A stretch of 64,000 bases of DNA. Origin: Planctomycetota bacterium. Its GTDB lineage: Bacteria; Planctomycetota; UBA1135. This document shows, piece after piece, positions 16,621 to 25,720 of the stretch. A program made the translations under genes and the position numbers. Under the pieces are notes generated by a model. That model worked only from the letters and a program-made list of their open reading frames with translations. It was not told the origin of the DNA and made no database searches. How positions within the stretch are numbered: position 1 is the first letter of the stretch; every line of letters starts with the position of its first letter. The DNA lies in contig JAJRZS010000008.1 of the NCBI GenBank assembly GCA_024275135.1, positions 1-64,000 of the forward strand. Reading direction: 5' to 3'.

Positions 16621-18795
16621 CCGTTGGGGTTCAATGTCCACCGACAAGAGGGCTTGACCATCGAGCTCGAAATGTTCCACACGCACAGTCACCACTTTCG
16701 TCTTTCCCAAATCCAGTTGGGCTTGGTCCTCAACAGCGGCATGGTGAGTCCAGCGATCAATGAGTAACTTTCCATCGACCCAAAGGCGAATCCCATCATC
16801 ACTTCGTGTGCGAAACACCCAACGCCCCTTCGGCAGCTGAATTCGCGCGGTGGCAATGGTGCCAAAAGAATCAACAGTAGAAAAATCCGCGCGTGAATCT
16901 CCTTCCATTACATCCTTGGGTCCGCCAGCGCCGAAATCCAACTGCAACATGGTGGTGGACCACTTCACAGCATCTTCTTTTTCCGCAGCAGAGCGCCAAG
17001 TTTCTAAGTCTTCTCGCGGATCGCAAGGGGAAACGAAATGACGCACCTGCCAAGTGCAACCAAGGAAATGGTTTTTGAAGGTGTATCGACGGCCATCCAC
17101 TACGGCCGAAATAATGTATTCCTGGTAGCCTTTGAGGCCAGGGATGACATGATAGAACTTCCCAGGGCCCGGGTGCTGTGGCAACGGACGAATAATCACC
17201 TTGCCGCCACCCTCAATGAAACGCAAATCCACCTGCGCATCCCCAGGCAATACCCGGTAAAGATGCTCACGCCCAGTTAGAGAAACCAGCTGCCAAATTT
17301 TTTCTTTTTGGTTCCACGGCCCCCATTCTGTAAGCAAAATATGTTCTCGCCCGGGCAAGGAGTTGGGTGCTGCCTTCTCTACCACCTTGATGTTCGGCAT
17401 GCTTGCCGTCCACTCCAAGGGATACTCTTTCCACTGGGCATCCTGCTCCACTTCCACCGTACTTTGCACCAACTGGTTGAGTCGGTGCAAAGCGACAACC
17501 TTGCCTCGTAGTTGGATGGCAGGCTCAATTTGTTGGAAGTGATTTGCCAAAACCAAGTTACCTTCCGAGGGAGCGCCGTTGGCAGCGGCCCAAGGAGTTT
17601 GGGCAAATGGATGCTCTTGATTCCACAAATGAATACCGCAGCGGTCCCCAGAAAACTGGTTATTAAGGATGATGTTGGCCACAGGATGGTCAACATTAAT
17701 CGCACCGCGCTCAAGGCCATAGCCAGCATCACCATTTTGCGCAAATCGATTGGCTTGAATCAAAGTGTCTTGGGAATAACCACCCCAAATTCCGCAAATC
17801 GCGTTACGGGAAATTTGATTGCCGATGATTTGATTGTCAAAGCCGAAAGTCAATTCAATGCCGTGCGCCACACAATCCTCGATGATGTTGCGTGCAATCA
17901 GGTTTTTTGCGTTTCCTCGCCGTTGATAGGAAAAGTTTTCCTCCGGAGGAGAAATCTCGCCCAGCGCCTCCCGCCCGGAAAAGGCAAAGATGCCATCCCC
18001 ACAATGGGTAATGGTGTTGGCAAGAATACGGTTTTCCGAGCATTGCTCAAACAGCAATATGCCCGCCGAATCTTGACCTCGGTTGTAAACCTGGTGACTG
18101 TAGCCGCGCACGCAAAACTCAAAACGGTTGTTCTGGATGAGATTGTTGCTGCTCCGCCACAAGGCCAAGCCCCAGCCAGACAAATAAGAACAATCGTTGT
18201 TTTGAATAGTGGCATCCTGCACACGATCAAGCACAATTCCATTTTGCTGATCGCGCACCTCTACCCCTTCCACCCATACCTGGGTGGAATCTTCAATGCA
18301 CAAGCCGGCACCGTAAAGCTTGCGCCATTGCTGTTCGTCGTTTTCATGAGGACGTAACCAGTCGGCTAAATCTTCCCGCATGGGAGTGGATTTCAGTTTT
18401 TGGCGGAAATTGTTGCGCAACCGAGCCCCTTCTACACGCAGGCCGTCGGCTTGGGTGGCCAAAATTCCGCAGCGGAAACCACGCACGGCCGCATTCTTCA
18501 ACACCACCCCTTCCACTCCTTCAATACGAATGCCGATACCCTCCAAATCTTCCGTTACCACATCCGGACGCACCCCACGCAACACCGAGCCCTCGGCAAA
18601 TTCCACCACCACATTCGGCGACAGAATATGCAACACTCCATTGCCATCGCCGTCGGCAATTACCCGACCTGGGGAAATATGCACCCGGCAAGACTCGCGG
18701 ATTTCGGTGTTGTCATGCAGCAACTCCACTACAGGCAAAGCCTCTTGAGGAGCTGCGAAAACGGGCCAAAAAAGGGCGGAAAGCGCTAGGAACAT
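16618..18795 (-). CDS. Secreted right-handed beta-helix protein with C-terminal PA14 domain
   Basis: A signal peptide (MFLALSALFWPVFAAPQ) is followed by about 350 residues of NosD-like parallel beta-helix repeats. They are rich in N-x-I-x-x-N turns, for example RSSNNLIQNNRFEFCVRG, CSENRILANTITHCGDGIFA and GFDNQIIGNQISRNAICGI. A middle region of unknown fold follows. The C-terminal ~130 residues resemble PA14 (GRWVFRTRSDDGIRLWVDGK, LIDRWTHHA, VRVEHFELDGQALLSVDI), a carbohydrate-binding module. A polysaccharide-directed role such as a lyase or binding protein is plausible but no catalytic residues can be named. The start at 18795 is preferred over an upstream ATG at 18825 because it begins the signal peptide and has a TATGAT box six bases before it. 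Confidence 0.8.
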   Translation of the reverse strand: MFLALSALFWPVFAAPQEALPVVELLHDNTEIRESCRVHISPGRVIADGDGNGVLHILSPNVVVEFAEGSVLRGVRPDVVTEDLEGIGIRIEGVEGVVLKNAAVRGFRCGILATQADGLRVEGARLRNNFRQKLKSTPMREDLADWLRPHENDEQQWRKLYGAGLCIEDSTQVWVEGVEVRDQQNGIVLDRVQDATIQNNDCSYLSGWGLALWRSSNNLIQNNRFEFCVRGYSHQVYNRGQDSAGILLFEQCSENRILANTITHCGDGIFAFSGREALGEISPPEENFSYQRRGNAKNLIARNIIEDCVAHGIELTFGFDNQIIGNQISRNAICGIWGGYSQDTLIQANRFAQNGDAGYGLERGAINVDHPVANIILNNQFSGDRCGIHLWNQEHPFAQTPWAAANGAPSEGNLVLANHFQQIEPAIQLRGKVVALHRLNQLVQSTVEVEQDAQWKEYPLEWTASMPNIKVVEKAAPNSLPGREHILLTEWGPWNQKEKIWQLVSLTGREHLYRVLPGDAQVDLRFIEGGGKVIIRPLPQHPGPGKFYHVIPGLKGYQEYIISAVVDGRRYTFKNHFLGCTWQVRHFVSPCDPREDLETWRSAAEKEDAVKWSTTMLQLDFGAGGPKDVMEGDSRADFSTVDSFGTIATARIQLPKGRWVFRTRSDDGIRLWVDGKLLIDRWTHHAAVEDQAQLDLGKTKVVTVRVEHFELDGQALLSVDIEPQR

Positions 18796-18800
18796 GGGCA

Positions 18801-18865
18801 AATCATACCCTGAAGACGGTGGCAAAAGGAAAGCTGGAACCTCACCTTTGTTCTAGGGTATGATT
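18801..18865. promoter_or_regulatory. Mirrored promoter boxes between divergent genes
   Basis: AATCATACCCT (18801-18811) and AGGGTATGATT (18855-18865) form a perfect 11-base inverted repeat 43 bases apart. Each strand therefore carries AGGGTATGATT reading outward. On the minus strand TATGAT (18802-18807) stands six bases before the beta-helix ATG. On the plus strand TATGAT (18859-18864) overlaps the ATG at 18860, which suggests that the CorC-like gene starts further in, for example at TTG 18896. Confidence 0.55.
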
Positions 18866-20242
18866 CCTATAGGCCGCCTTGGGCGGGCCATTACCTTGAA
18901 TTCCTCTGTCCTCCTTACGGTCCTGAAGGCTTCCGCGGATTTGACCGACGCGGAAATCCCTCCCCCTAGCGCGGAAGTTGCTGCCCCCGCCGACTTCCTG
19001 CTGCTGCTCCCCGTCCTGCTGATTCTCATCGGCGCGGTTTTGGGTGGACTTCGGGCCTTGCTGCAATCACCAGTGCGCTCCAAGCTGGTCGAAGGTTTGG
19101 ATGACTCCGTAGAAAAGCGCATTGAGCAGGCTTTGCTCCGGCATCCGAGCCTTCCCGCCGCCTTGGGGCTTGCACGTCTTTTTTTGATTGTCGGCGCAGC
19201 TGTGTATTTGTTGCATGGTATGGCTGGGCTCGACAGCCTGCAGCGTTGGCCTTTGGGCTTGGTATGCGCTTTGCTTGGTGGTTTGCTCTTGGAAATCTTC
19301 CCTGCTTTGGTCCAGCGCCAACGAGCGCGGCGGCTGGTGCTCAGCTTGTTGCCCATGGCCGTAGCCCTAGCCACGTTGTTGCGCCCGCTCACTTACCTGT
19401 TTGAACGCTTGCTCAACATGCTTGGTGCCGATCCCAACGGCAATGGGCCGGAAACCCTCACTTCCGAATTGATGGATGTCGCCGCGGAGCATGAGCGCGA
19501 AGAGGAATTAGGAGAAGCCGAAAAGCGCATGATTGGCCGAGTCATTGATTTACCGGATGCCGATGCCGCCAGCACCATGACTCCGCGCACCGAACTCACC
19601 GCTGTGCGCCTGTAAAGCAGTTTGGCCGATTTTCTCCGCGTGGCCCTGGAGGAAGGGCATTCCCGCATTCCCGTCTATGACCAAAACCTTGATAACATCA
19701 AAGGCATTCTCTACATCAAAGACCTCATGGCCTTGTTGATTGAAGGGCATGATTTAGAAAAAGAGAAGGTCGCCGATCACTTGCGAGAGCCCTATTTCGT
19801 CCCCGAAACCAAGCCCGTGCCCGATTTGCTTGAGGAGATGCGACAACGCCGTATCCACTTAGCCGTCGTGGTTGACGAATATGGTGGCACCGCTGGGGTC
19901 GTCACCATCGAAGATTTGATTGAAGAAATTGTAGGCGAAATTCAAGACGAGCATGACGACAAAGAGGAATCGGCAGAGATGATGCGTCTTGACGAAAATA
20001 CCTTGGAGGCAGAGGGTCGGGTCAGTATTTATGACCTCAATGAATATTTCGACAGCAACCTGCCCGAAGACGAAGATTACGACACTATCGCTGGCTTGTT
20101 GTTTGAACGCTTTGGTCATATTCCAGTGGAGGGTGAATGCCTGGACATCGATGGCTTGCGCCTACAAGTGTTGCAAGCCGACGACCGTCGCATCCACCGA
20201 GTTCGCTTGAGTCGCATCGACACCGAATCCATCGCCTCCTGA
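18860..20242 (+). pseudogene. CorC/HlyC-type CBS membrane protein with an in-frame TAA stop
   Basis: One continuous frame of 461 codons encodes a CNNM/CorC-type protein, a family linked to Mg2+/Co2+ transport. It has an N-terminal DUF21-like membrane region (LLLLPVLLILIGAVLGGL and later helices) and the linker EEELGEAEKRMIGRVIDLPD. A CBS pair follows (MTPRTELTAVRL, then GHSRIPVYDQNLDNIKGILY and HLAVVVDEYGGTAGVVTIED), and the product ends with a C-terminal CorC_HlyC domain. A single TAA at 19613-19615 interrupts the first CBS domain; the frame and similarity resume at the next codon (SSLADFLRVALEEG). CAA would fit the family alignment. Possibilities are a recent nonsense mutation, a base-call error, readthrough, or restart at TTG 19622 giving two proteins. 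The start is uncertain (18860 or TTG 18896). The last base overlaps the recO ATG. Confidence 0.75.
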
Positions 20243-20991
20243 TGCGCAATCAATCTCCTGCCATCGTCTTGCGTCGTTGGCCCTATTCCGAGCATTCTCT
20301 CATTCTGCGCGTGCTCACCCCCGATTGTGGCACACTTTCTTTGCTGGCCAAGGGCGTACAGCAACTCAAAAGTGGATCTCTCGGTCTTTACGACACTTGG
20401 GCTTTTGTGCAAATCGAATATGGTGGCAAGGAAGGCGCTGAAATGTGGAATTTGTACAGCGGCTCCCTCCTCGACCGCATGTCCGGGTTGTCCAAGGATT
20501 CGCGCCGACTCGTCGCTGCTGGCATCCTCGCCGAGCTGGCGGAAGTAGGTGCCCCCCCAGGCCAAGCCGCCCACGCGCTCTTTCTTTGGCTGCAACGATG
20601 GCTACAGCATCTGGACCAAGGCGCCAAGGTCGATTCTCTGCTTTGCGCGGCCTTATTAGAAGTGTTGTCTGAACTGGGTTTGGAACCCCACTTCCCCACC
20701 GAACTCCCCCCAGCCGACCAAGAACTCTGGTTTGCCCCGGCCACGGGAGGCCTCGTCACTGGAAACCATGGGCAACGACCCAGCGCTCACGCCCGCCGCA
20801 TCCAGCACCACGAGCTAGCGTACCTCCAGGCCTTACGCCAGCAGCCTGAAATCTGCCTCCAGCAAGAGGGCGCTCCTGCCGCCGCATGCCTTACAATCCT
20901 GGGCGAATTTCTCCACTACCACCTCGAACGACCACCCAAAGCCTGGCAATTCTTGCACAGCAGCGATGTTCCCAAGACCCAAGGTTCGTGA
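20242..20991 (+). CDS. recO: DNA repair protein RecO
   Basis: RecO helps load RecA onto SSB-coated single strands in RecF-pathway repair. The N-terminal OB-fold is clear (SPAIVLRRWPYSEHSLILRV, GTLSLLAKGVQQLKS, GLYDTWAFVQIEYGG), followed by the helical C-terminal domain (VDSLLCAALLEVLSELGLEP). The Cys zinc-binding cluster seen in some RecO proteins is absent here. The product has 249 residues. The ATG at 20242 overlaps the preceding stop (TGATG); the longer open frame is an overlap into the CorC-like gene. Confidence 0.88.
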   Translation: MRNQSPAIVLRRWPYSEHSLILRVLTPDCGTLSLLAKGVQQLKSGSLGLYDTWAFVQIEYGGKEGAEMWNLYSGSLLDRMSGLSKDSRRLVAAGILAELAEVGAPPGQAAHALFLWLQRWLQHLDQGAKVDSLLCAALLEVLSELGLEPHFPTELPPADQELWFAPATGGLVTGNHGQRPSAHARRIQHHELAYLQALRQQPEICLQQEGAPAAACLTILGEFLHYHLERPPKAWQFLHSSDVPKTQGS

Positions 20992-21908
20992 AGCAAAACA
21001 CTCTCCTTCTTCTTCTCATCTCCTTGTGGATGGCCGCCTGTTCGGCGCCACCGCAACAGCTATCCATTCACGACCTTGACGAAGCCAAGCGCCTTGCCGA
21101 CTTAGGTGCCTACGAACAAGCGGAAGACATCCTGGACGATTTCGAGGCCGAAGATTTCGACCTCCCCACCCAGCGTGACTACAACTTGCTGTATGGCAAA
21201 GTTGCCGATGGTCTGAATGATTGGAGTACATCCATCCGCTACTACGAGGCCTATATGGCGCAAACTGGCCCCGCCCAACGGGCGCGAGAAGCCGAAAAGC
21301 GATTGCTCGACATCGGTACCCAACTGTTGAATGGAGAACTCAAAGTTCTGTTTTTCTTCACCGACAAAAGCCGCGGCGTCGTCACCTTAGAAAACCTGGC
21401 ACTCCTGGGTAACGATCCCCACATGCGCGCGGAAGCGATGGCTCGGGTCGCAGCCTACCACTATCAGGAAGAAGACTACGACGACGCCATTACTTTTTAC
21501 GCTGGCTTATTGCAGCCCGAATTCCAGGGTATGGGTTGGGAAGACAGTGCGTCCTTCCAACTCGCTATGTGCCACTACGGCATGATCAAATTGCGGTCAC
21601 TTAACGGCCCTTCCATCCGCTTTGCACTCGAACAATTCCGCGCTTATCTCGGTCAATTCCCTGGCGGCCTGCACCGTAAAGAGGCCGAGCGCAAACTCGC
21701 TATTTGTCGAGATTTACTGGGCCAATACCACCTAATGGTTGGCGACTACTACCGCAAGATTGGGAATTTGGAAGGCGCTCGTTATCACTACACCTTAGCT
21801 TCCGGGCAACCGGCCAAAGGCAACAACACCATCGCCTCGCTGGTAAAAGGAACTCCTGCGGCCGCCACCGCACGCCAACGCCTAGCCAGCCTCGAAGCCT
21901 CCTCCTAA
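20988..21908 (+). CDS. TPR-repeat lipoprotein (BamD-like)
   Basis: The start is GTG at 20988, overlapping the recO stop (GTGA). It is followed by a lipoprotein signal (TLLLLLISLWMAACSAPP, lipobox MAAC). The mature part has helical repeats with TPR spacing (EAKRLADLGAYEQAEDIL, YNLLYGKVADGLNDWSTSI, VAAYHYQEEDYDDAITFYAG, CRDLLGQYHLMVGDYYRKIG, LEGARYHYTLA). The last two resemble the BamD pattern, and the gene directly precedes lptE, so a role in outer-membrane assembly is likely. At 306 residues it is somewhat longer than BamD, and a generic TPR lipoprotein is the alternative. Confidence 0.75.
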   Translation: MKQNTLLLLLISLWMAACSAPPQQLSIHDLDEAKRLADLGAYEQAEDILDDFEAEDFDLPTQRDYNLLYGKVADGLNDWSTSIRYYEAYMAQTGPAQRAREAEKRLLDIGTQLLNGELKVLFFFTDKSRGVVTLENLALLGNDPHMRAEAMARVAAYHYQEEDYDDAITFYAGLLQPEFQGMGWEDSASFQLAMCHYGMIKLRSLNGPSIRFALEQFRAYLGQFPGGLHRKEAERKLAICRDLLGQYHLMVGDYYRKIGNLEGARYHYTLASGQPAKGNNTIASLVKGTPAAATARQRLASLEASS

Positions 21909-22414
21909 TGGCAAGACGGCTACTTTTTCTTTTTGCCCTGCTGCCGCTTTCTTGTGGCTATCAAATGGTACGCCCGGGCATTGGTCATGGTCGTACAATC
22001 AGCGTTCCAACCACAGAAAACCGTAGCCAGTGGCTTGGTTTGGAAGCCGAGCTCACCCAAGATTTGCGAGCCGACTTGCAGCGCCAGCTCGATTTGCGCT
22101 TGGGGCCGCCCAGCCTGGCAAACTTCACTTTGAAAACAACCATTGAAGACGTTGGCCGCCGCTCCCGCGTCAACCTTCGCTCTGGAGGGGCGGCTATCGG
22201 GGTTTCGGAACTCGCCATATCTTGGCAATTGCTTGATGCAAAGCAGGTCGTGCTTGGCGGGGGATTGATTCGTCGTAACCTGGAGTTTTTGACTTCTTTG
22301 GACGAAGATGCTCGCCAAGCATTTACCGAAATTTTTGTCGAAATCTCCCAACAAATCGCCTTGGAAGTGGGTGCGCAATTGCAGCACCAAGAGGCCGAGG
22401 TTGCCAATCCTTAG
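21908..22414 (+). CDS. lptE: LPS-assembly lipoprotein LptE
   Basis: LptE plugs the LptD translocon that inserts LPS into the outer leaflet. The signal RRLLFLFALLPLSCGYQM has the lipobox LSC followed by the typical CGY start of the mature protein. The ~150-residue domain includes ISVPTTENRSQW, ELTQDLRADLQRQLDL and a basic loop region (RRSRVNLRSGG) as in the family. The ATG overlaps the upstream stop (TAATG). The last bases overlap the convergent pstB gene. Confidence 0.85.
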   Translation: MARRLLFLFALLPLSCGYQMVRPGIGHGRTISVPTTENRSQWLGLEAELTQDLRADLQRQLDLRLGPPSLANFTLKTTIEDVGRRSRVNLRSGGAAIGVSELAISWQLLDAKQVVLGGGLIRRNLEFLTSLDEDARQAFTEIFVEISQQIALEVGAQLQHQEAEVANP

Positions 22415-23169
22415 CCTGTTTGGCCACACAAGTAGGCCGCCGCTGTGGGATGAGGCGCCGCGGCAAACATCGCTGCTGCTGGGCCAGAGCAAAGCACCGT
22501 CCCTGCGCCCTCTTGCATCCAAAACACCGCAAGTTCATCCGCCAACCGCCGGGCTTGGGCCAGATTATGGGTGACTAAAGCAATGGTATAGCGTCCACGT
22601 AGGCGAAGAATAAGTTTTTCGACCACTTCTGCAGCCATTGGATCTAGGGCACTGCAAGGCTCGTCCAACAATAAGACTTCCGGTGCCAACACCAAAGCCC
22701 GCGCAAAACAAAGGCGTTGTTGTTGACCACCGGAAAGGGTTTCTGCCGGCTCCTGCATCCGCTGCCGCACCTCTTCCCATAACCCAACATCTCGCAAGGC
22801 TTCTTCCATGCGATGCCGACGCTCCTCGGCCTCCTTCACACCATGCTCGAGGAGAGCTAACTCTAAATTGCGCTGGATCGACAGCGGAAAGGGATTCGGA
22901 CGCTGGAAAATCATGCCGATTCGTCTTCTAAGAACCGGTGCGCACCGCACATCTTGCAAAATTTCCTCTCCATCCAAGCATATGCACCCCGTCGTGCGTG
23001 TCTCCGGCACCAAATCAATCAAGCGATTGAGGCACATGAGAAAGGATGATTTCCCGCAACCAGACGGCCCCACCAAGGCCGTGATTTTGCCTCGCGGCAA
23101 ATCCAAATCCAAACCACGTAGAGCTTGACTCTGGCCATACCATAGACACAAATCTCGAATCCGCATCAT
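22411..23169 (-). CDS. pstB: Phosphate ABC transporter ATPase PstB
   Basis: This is the cytoplasmic ATPase of the high-affinity phosphate importer. Walker A GPSGCGKSSFLMCLNRL is at about residue 33, the Q-loop IFQRPNPFPLS is typical of PstB, the signature is LSGGQQQRLCFARAL, and Walker B is VLLLDEPCSALDP. The 252-residue length is normal. It is the last gene of the pstSCAB operon; its start overlaps the pstA stop, and its end overlaps lptE on the other strand. No phoU gene follows inside the window. Confidence 0.96.
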   Translation of the reverse strand: MMRIRDLCLWYGQSQALRGLDLDLPRGKITALVGPSGCGKSSFLMCLNRLIDLVPETRTTGCICLDGEEILQDVRCAPVLRRRIGMIFQRPNPFPLSIQRNLELALLEHGVKEAEERRHRMEEALRDVGLWEEVRQRMQEPAETLSGGQQQRLCFARALVLAPEVLLLDEPCSALDPMAAEVVEKLILRLRGRYTIALVTHNLAQARRLADELAVFWMQEGAGTVLCSGPAAAMFAAAPHPTAAAYLCGQTG

Positions 23170-24014
23170 CAGAACAACCTCCTTTTTTGCGGCGCCTGAC
23201 GCGCACTCAACATCGAGGTCAACAAATGAAGCAATAACGAAATGGCCACTAAACTGGCACCCGCCGCATTAGCGCGCTGCTCCCCCCCAGGCACATTCAT
23301 CGCCAAATCAAAAATATGCACAGCCAAAGAGCGACCACTGTCGTACAAACTTTCTGGCATACGCAATACATAACCCGAGGTAAACAAAAGCGCTGCAGTC
23401 TCGGCCATCGCACGTCCTAAGCTCAAGGCAAAGCCGGCAAAAATCCCGGGGGCTGCGGTCGGCAAAAATAGGGAAATCACTCTGGTGAACAAGGATAAGT
23501 CCAAGGCTGCTGCGGCTAGTCGTTGCTCTTGAGGAACCGCACGCAATGCTGCTTCGACACTACGAATGAACAAGGGCAGCACCATGCAAGCCAAGGTGAG
23601 TCCACCGGACCACAAGGAAAAGCCTAAACCTAAGGCATGGGCAAAAAAGGCATTGCCAAACAAGCCGAATACGATGGAAGGCACTGCCGCTGTGGCGTCC
23701 AAAGAGGTGCGCACCCAGCGACCACTTCGGCCCTGGCCGAGAAAGCTTTCACTCAAAAACAAGGCACAGCCCAAGCCCAAAGGCACTGCCGTGAACAAAC
23801 AAATGCCAAGGATAAGCAGAGTGGAAATCAAGATGGAGGCAATGCCCCCGTCGCGCCCGGCATTGCTAGGCGCCGTAGTGAAATAGTGCCAACTCCATTG
23901 CCCAACACCGTGATAGATTACGTCCCACAAGACCCAACCTAAAGCGAGGCTCACCACCAGCGCTGCGGTCCAAGCCCAGAGCCCGGTTTTGCTTAATCGC
24001 GCAAAGTTTTTCAT
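23169..24014 (-). CDS. pstA: Phosphate ABC transporter permease PstA
   Basis: This is an inner-membrane permease with about six hydrophobic helices. It carries the binding-protein-dependent transport signature (AAALDLSLFTRVISLFLPTAAPGIFAG). TAAVPSIVFGLFGNAFFA and LGRAMAETAALLFTSG are typical of PstA. The ATG at 24014 (MKNFARLSK) gives 281 residues and overlaps the pstC stop; a further upstream start at 24041 lies inside pstC. Confidence 0.93.
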   Translation of the reverse strand: MKNFARLSKTGLWAWTAALVVSLALGWVLWDVIYHGVGQWSWHYFTTAPSNAGRDGGIASILISTLLILGICLFTAVPLGLGCALFLSESFLGQGRSGRWVRTSLDATAAVPSIVFGLFGNAFFAHALGLGFSLWSGGLTLACMVLPLFIRSVEAALRAVPQEQRLAAAALDLSLFTRVISLFLPTAAPGIFAGFALSLGRAMAETAALLFTSGYVLRMPESLYDSGRSLAVHIFDLAMNVPGGEQRANAAGASLVAISLLLHLLTSMLSARQAPQKRRLF

Positions 24015-24877
24015 CTGCTCTTCCTCCGCGGCCAGCACCACTGGGGCAAGAGAAAGAGCAGAACGGTACTCACCAAAAGCAAACCGCCGAAAAACAATGC
24101 CGCTCGGTGGGCCTCCGAGGCGTAGCCCAGCTCCAAAGCAATGTTGCTACTAAGGGTGCGTACCGGTAACAACAGATTCCAAGGAGCCTGCACTTTATTG
24201 CCAGCAACCATCATCACCGCCATGGTTTCGCCAATACCACGAGCTACGGCGAGTAATATTCCCGATTGAATTCCCGAACGTGCTGCGGGCAAAGCCACTC
24301 GCATAATCACTGCACCGGGTTGCAGCCCCAAGGCCGTTGCCCCCATGAGAATAGAGCCGGGCACACGCGCCAAGGCGGCATCAGCGGTCAGGGTTACGGT
24401 AGGCAAAATCATCAAAGCCAACACCAAAATGGCGGCCAATAAACTCTGACCCGGGCCACCCCAAGTTTGGGCAATCGCCGGAACCACCATCAACAATCCC
24501 CACAAGCCAAAAATGACCGACGGAATTCCAGCCAACACCTCGATCAAACGATGGAAGATAGGAGCGAGCCAACGAGGGGCGTAAAACCGCCGAAAAATCG
24601 CCGCGCCCAACCCCAAAGGGACAGCCAAAAATATGGCACCCAAAGTTGTCGCCAAAGTCGCGAATAGCATGGGCAACATGCCAAAGTGTTGGCTCGTCGG
24701 GTGCCAGGAATCATCCTGAAAAAAAGCCTCTACCCCAGGCTGTTGAAGTGCCGGGGCCGATTCGTGCAAAAGAAACACGAAAACGAGTAGAAACACCGAG
24801 GCCGAACAGGCGGCTGCCAGGAGGAACAAACCACGCCAAAAGGCATCAATGCGCCAGGGGAGTAAATGATTGCGCAC
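24011..24877 (-). CDS. pstC: Phosphate ABC transporter permease PstC
   Basis: This is the partner permease of PstA, with six hydrophobic segments. VLAGIPSVIFGLWGLLMV and the conserved loop ALGLQPGAVIMRVALPAARSG are followed by ARGIGETMAVMMVAGN. A GTG at 24877 gives a normal 288-residue protein whose start overlaps the pstS end by 32 bases. The open frame extends 71 codons further, but that part is the shifted frame of pstS and has no family resemblance. Confidence 0.9.
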   Translation of the reverse strand: MRNHLLPWRIDAFWRGLFLLAAACSASVFLLVFVFLLHESAPALQQPGVEAFFQDDSWHPTSQHFGMLPMLFATLATTLGAIFLAVPLGLGAAIFRRFYAPRWLAPIFHRLIEVLAGIPSVIFGLWGLLMVVPAIAQTWGGPGQSLLAAILVLALMILPTVTLTADAALARVPGSILMGATALGLQPGAVIMRVALPAARSGIQSGILLAVARGIGETMAVMMVAGNKVQAPWNLLLPVRTLSSNIALELGYASEAHRAALFFGGLLLVSTVLLFLLPQWCWPRRKSR

Positions 24878-25679
24878 GGATGAGATCGTCAGCAGCGGCA
24901 GAGCGAACATAAGCAAGAAACTCGGCAGCCAAGCCCACTGGCTCCTGCAGTGCCACCAGATTGAGTTCGCGCAACATGGGGTATTGGCCTTCTGCAACCT
25001 TGCTTTTAGCAGCCTCCACCCCATCCAAGGCAAGCAAGCGAATAGAGACTCCCTGGCGGATGTCTTCCTCCGCAGTGCCAATCGACACATAGCCTATCGC
25101 GCGCGGATCATTGGCCACCGTTTTAATGGCATGCTCGTTTTCCCCAGCAATGACGTCAGCCCGCACTTCTTCATTCTGCAACCCAAAATGATCCAGGAAT
25201 ACTTCCAACGTAGCCCGTCCTTCCGCTTCGTGGACAACCACGATGGGGCCGCCTTCCCAGCCTAAATGCGACCAATTCCGAATCTTTCCGGTATAAATCG
25301 AGCGGATTTGTTCGCGGCTCAGGTTGGCAAGAGGATTCTTCTGATTCACAATCATCGACACCCCATCACGGGCAATCGGCCATGCCAGCAAATCCTTTTC
25401 CTCCGCCCGCAGACTACGGGAAACCATGCCAAAATCAGCCACCCCATTGCGAGCATCTGCAATTCCTCGGCCGGAGCCACCCGATTGCACATCAATGCGC
25501 ACACCCGGATGCTCTTGTTCGAAGCGAGCCGCCAGCACCGTCATCAGGGGGGCGATGGTGCTGGAGCCGGTGAGGCTAAGACGGTTCTCTTCCCCCCCAT
25601 GCCCTTGAACACGGGAACAAGAGACGATACACACCAAACCTGCAAGCAAAAGCAGGGAAAAGATGGACCGAGGTTTCAT
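24846..25679 (-). CDS. pstS: Phosphate-binding protein PstS (lipoprotein)
   Basis: This is the periplasmic phosphate receptor of the importer. The ATG at 25679 begins a lipoprotein signal (SIFSLLLLAGLVCIVSC). Ligand-binding segments follow: SLTGSSTIAPLMTVLAARFE, VDVQSGGSGRGIADARNGVADFG-type (here DVQSGGSGRGIADARNG), MVSRSLRAEE and EGRATLEVFLDHF. The product has 277 residues. A perfect 17-base palindrome lies 25 bases upstream. No PhoB-type direct repeat was seen in the short upstream space. Confidence 0.93.
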   Translation of the reverse strand: MKPRSIFSLLLLAGLVCIVSCSRVQGHGGEENRLSLTGSSTIAPLMTVLAARFEQEHPGVRIDVQSGGSGRGIADARNGVADFGMVSRSLRAEEKDLLAWPIARDGVSMIVNQKNPLANLSREQIRSIYTGKIRNWSHLGWEGGPIVVVHEAEGRATLEVFLDHFGLQNEEVRADVIAGENEHAIKTVANDPRAIGYVSIGTAEEDIRQGVSIRLLALDGVEAAKSKVAEGQYPMLRELNLVALQEPVGLAAEFLAYVRSAAADDLIRAQSFTPLAH

Positions 25680-25703
25680 GAACGAAGGGTCGCTTGGCAG
25701 CAC

Positions 25704-25720
25704 TTCTTGTGACACAAGAA
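25704..25720. promoter_or_regulatory. 17-base palindrome upstream of pstS
   Basis: TTCTTGTG and CACAAGAA mirror each other perfectly around a central A. The site lies between the pstS start and the stop of the CopD-like gene. There is no T tract, so an operator is favoured over a terminator. It does not resemble a PhoB box. Confidence 0.55.

Noticed and set aside
17512-18357. Open frame of 281 codons opposite the beta-helix gene
   Set aside because: It mirrors the Asn/Ile-rich repeats of the real gene and has no recognisable family.
24878-25090. Seventy-one-residue N-terminal extension of PstC
   Set aside because: It is the shifted frame of pstS and has no PstC similarity; a GTG at 24877 gives the normal length.
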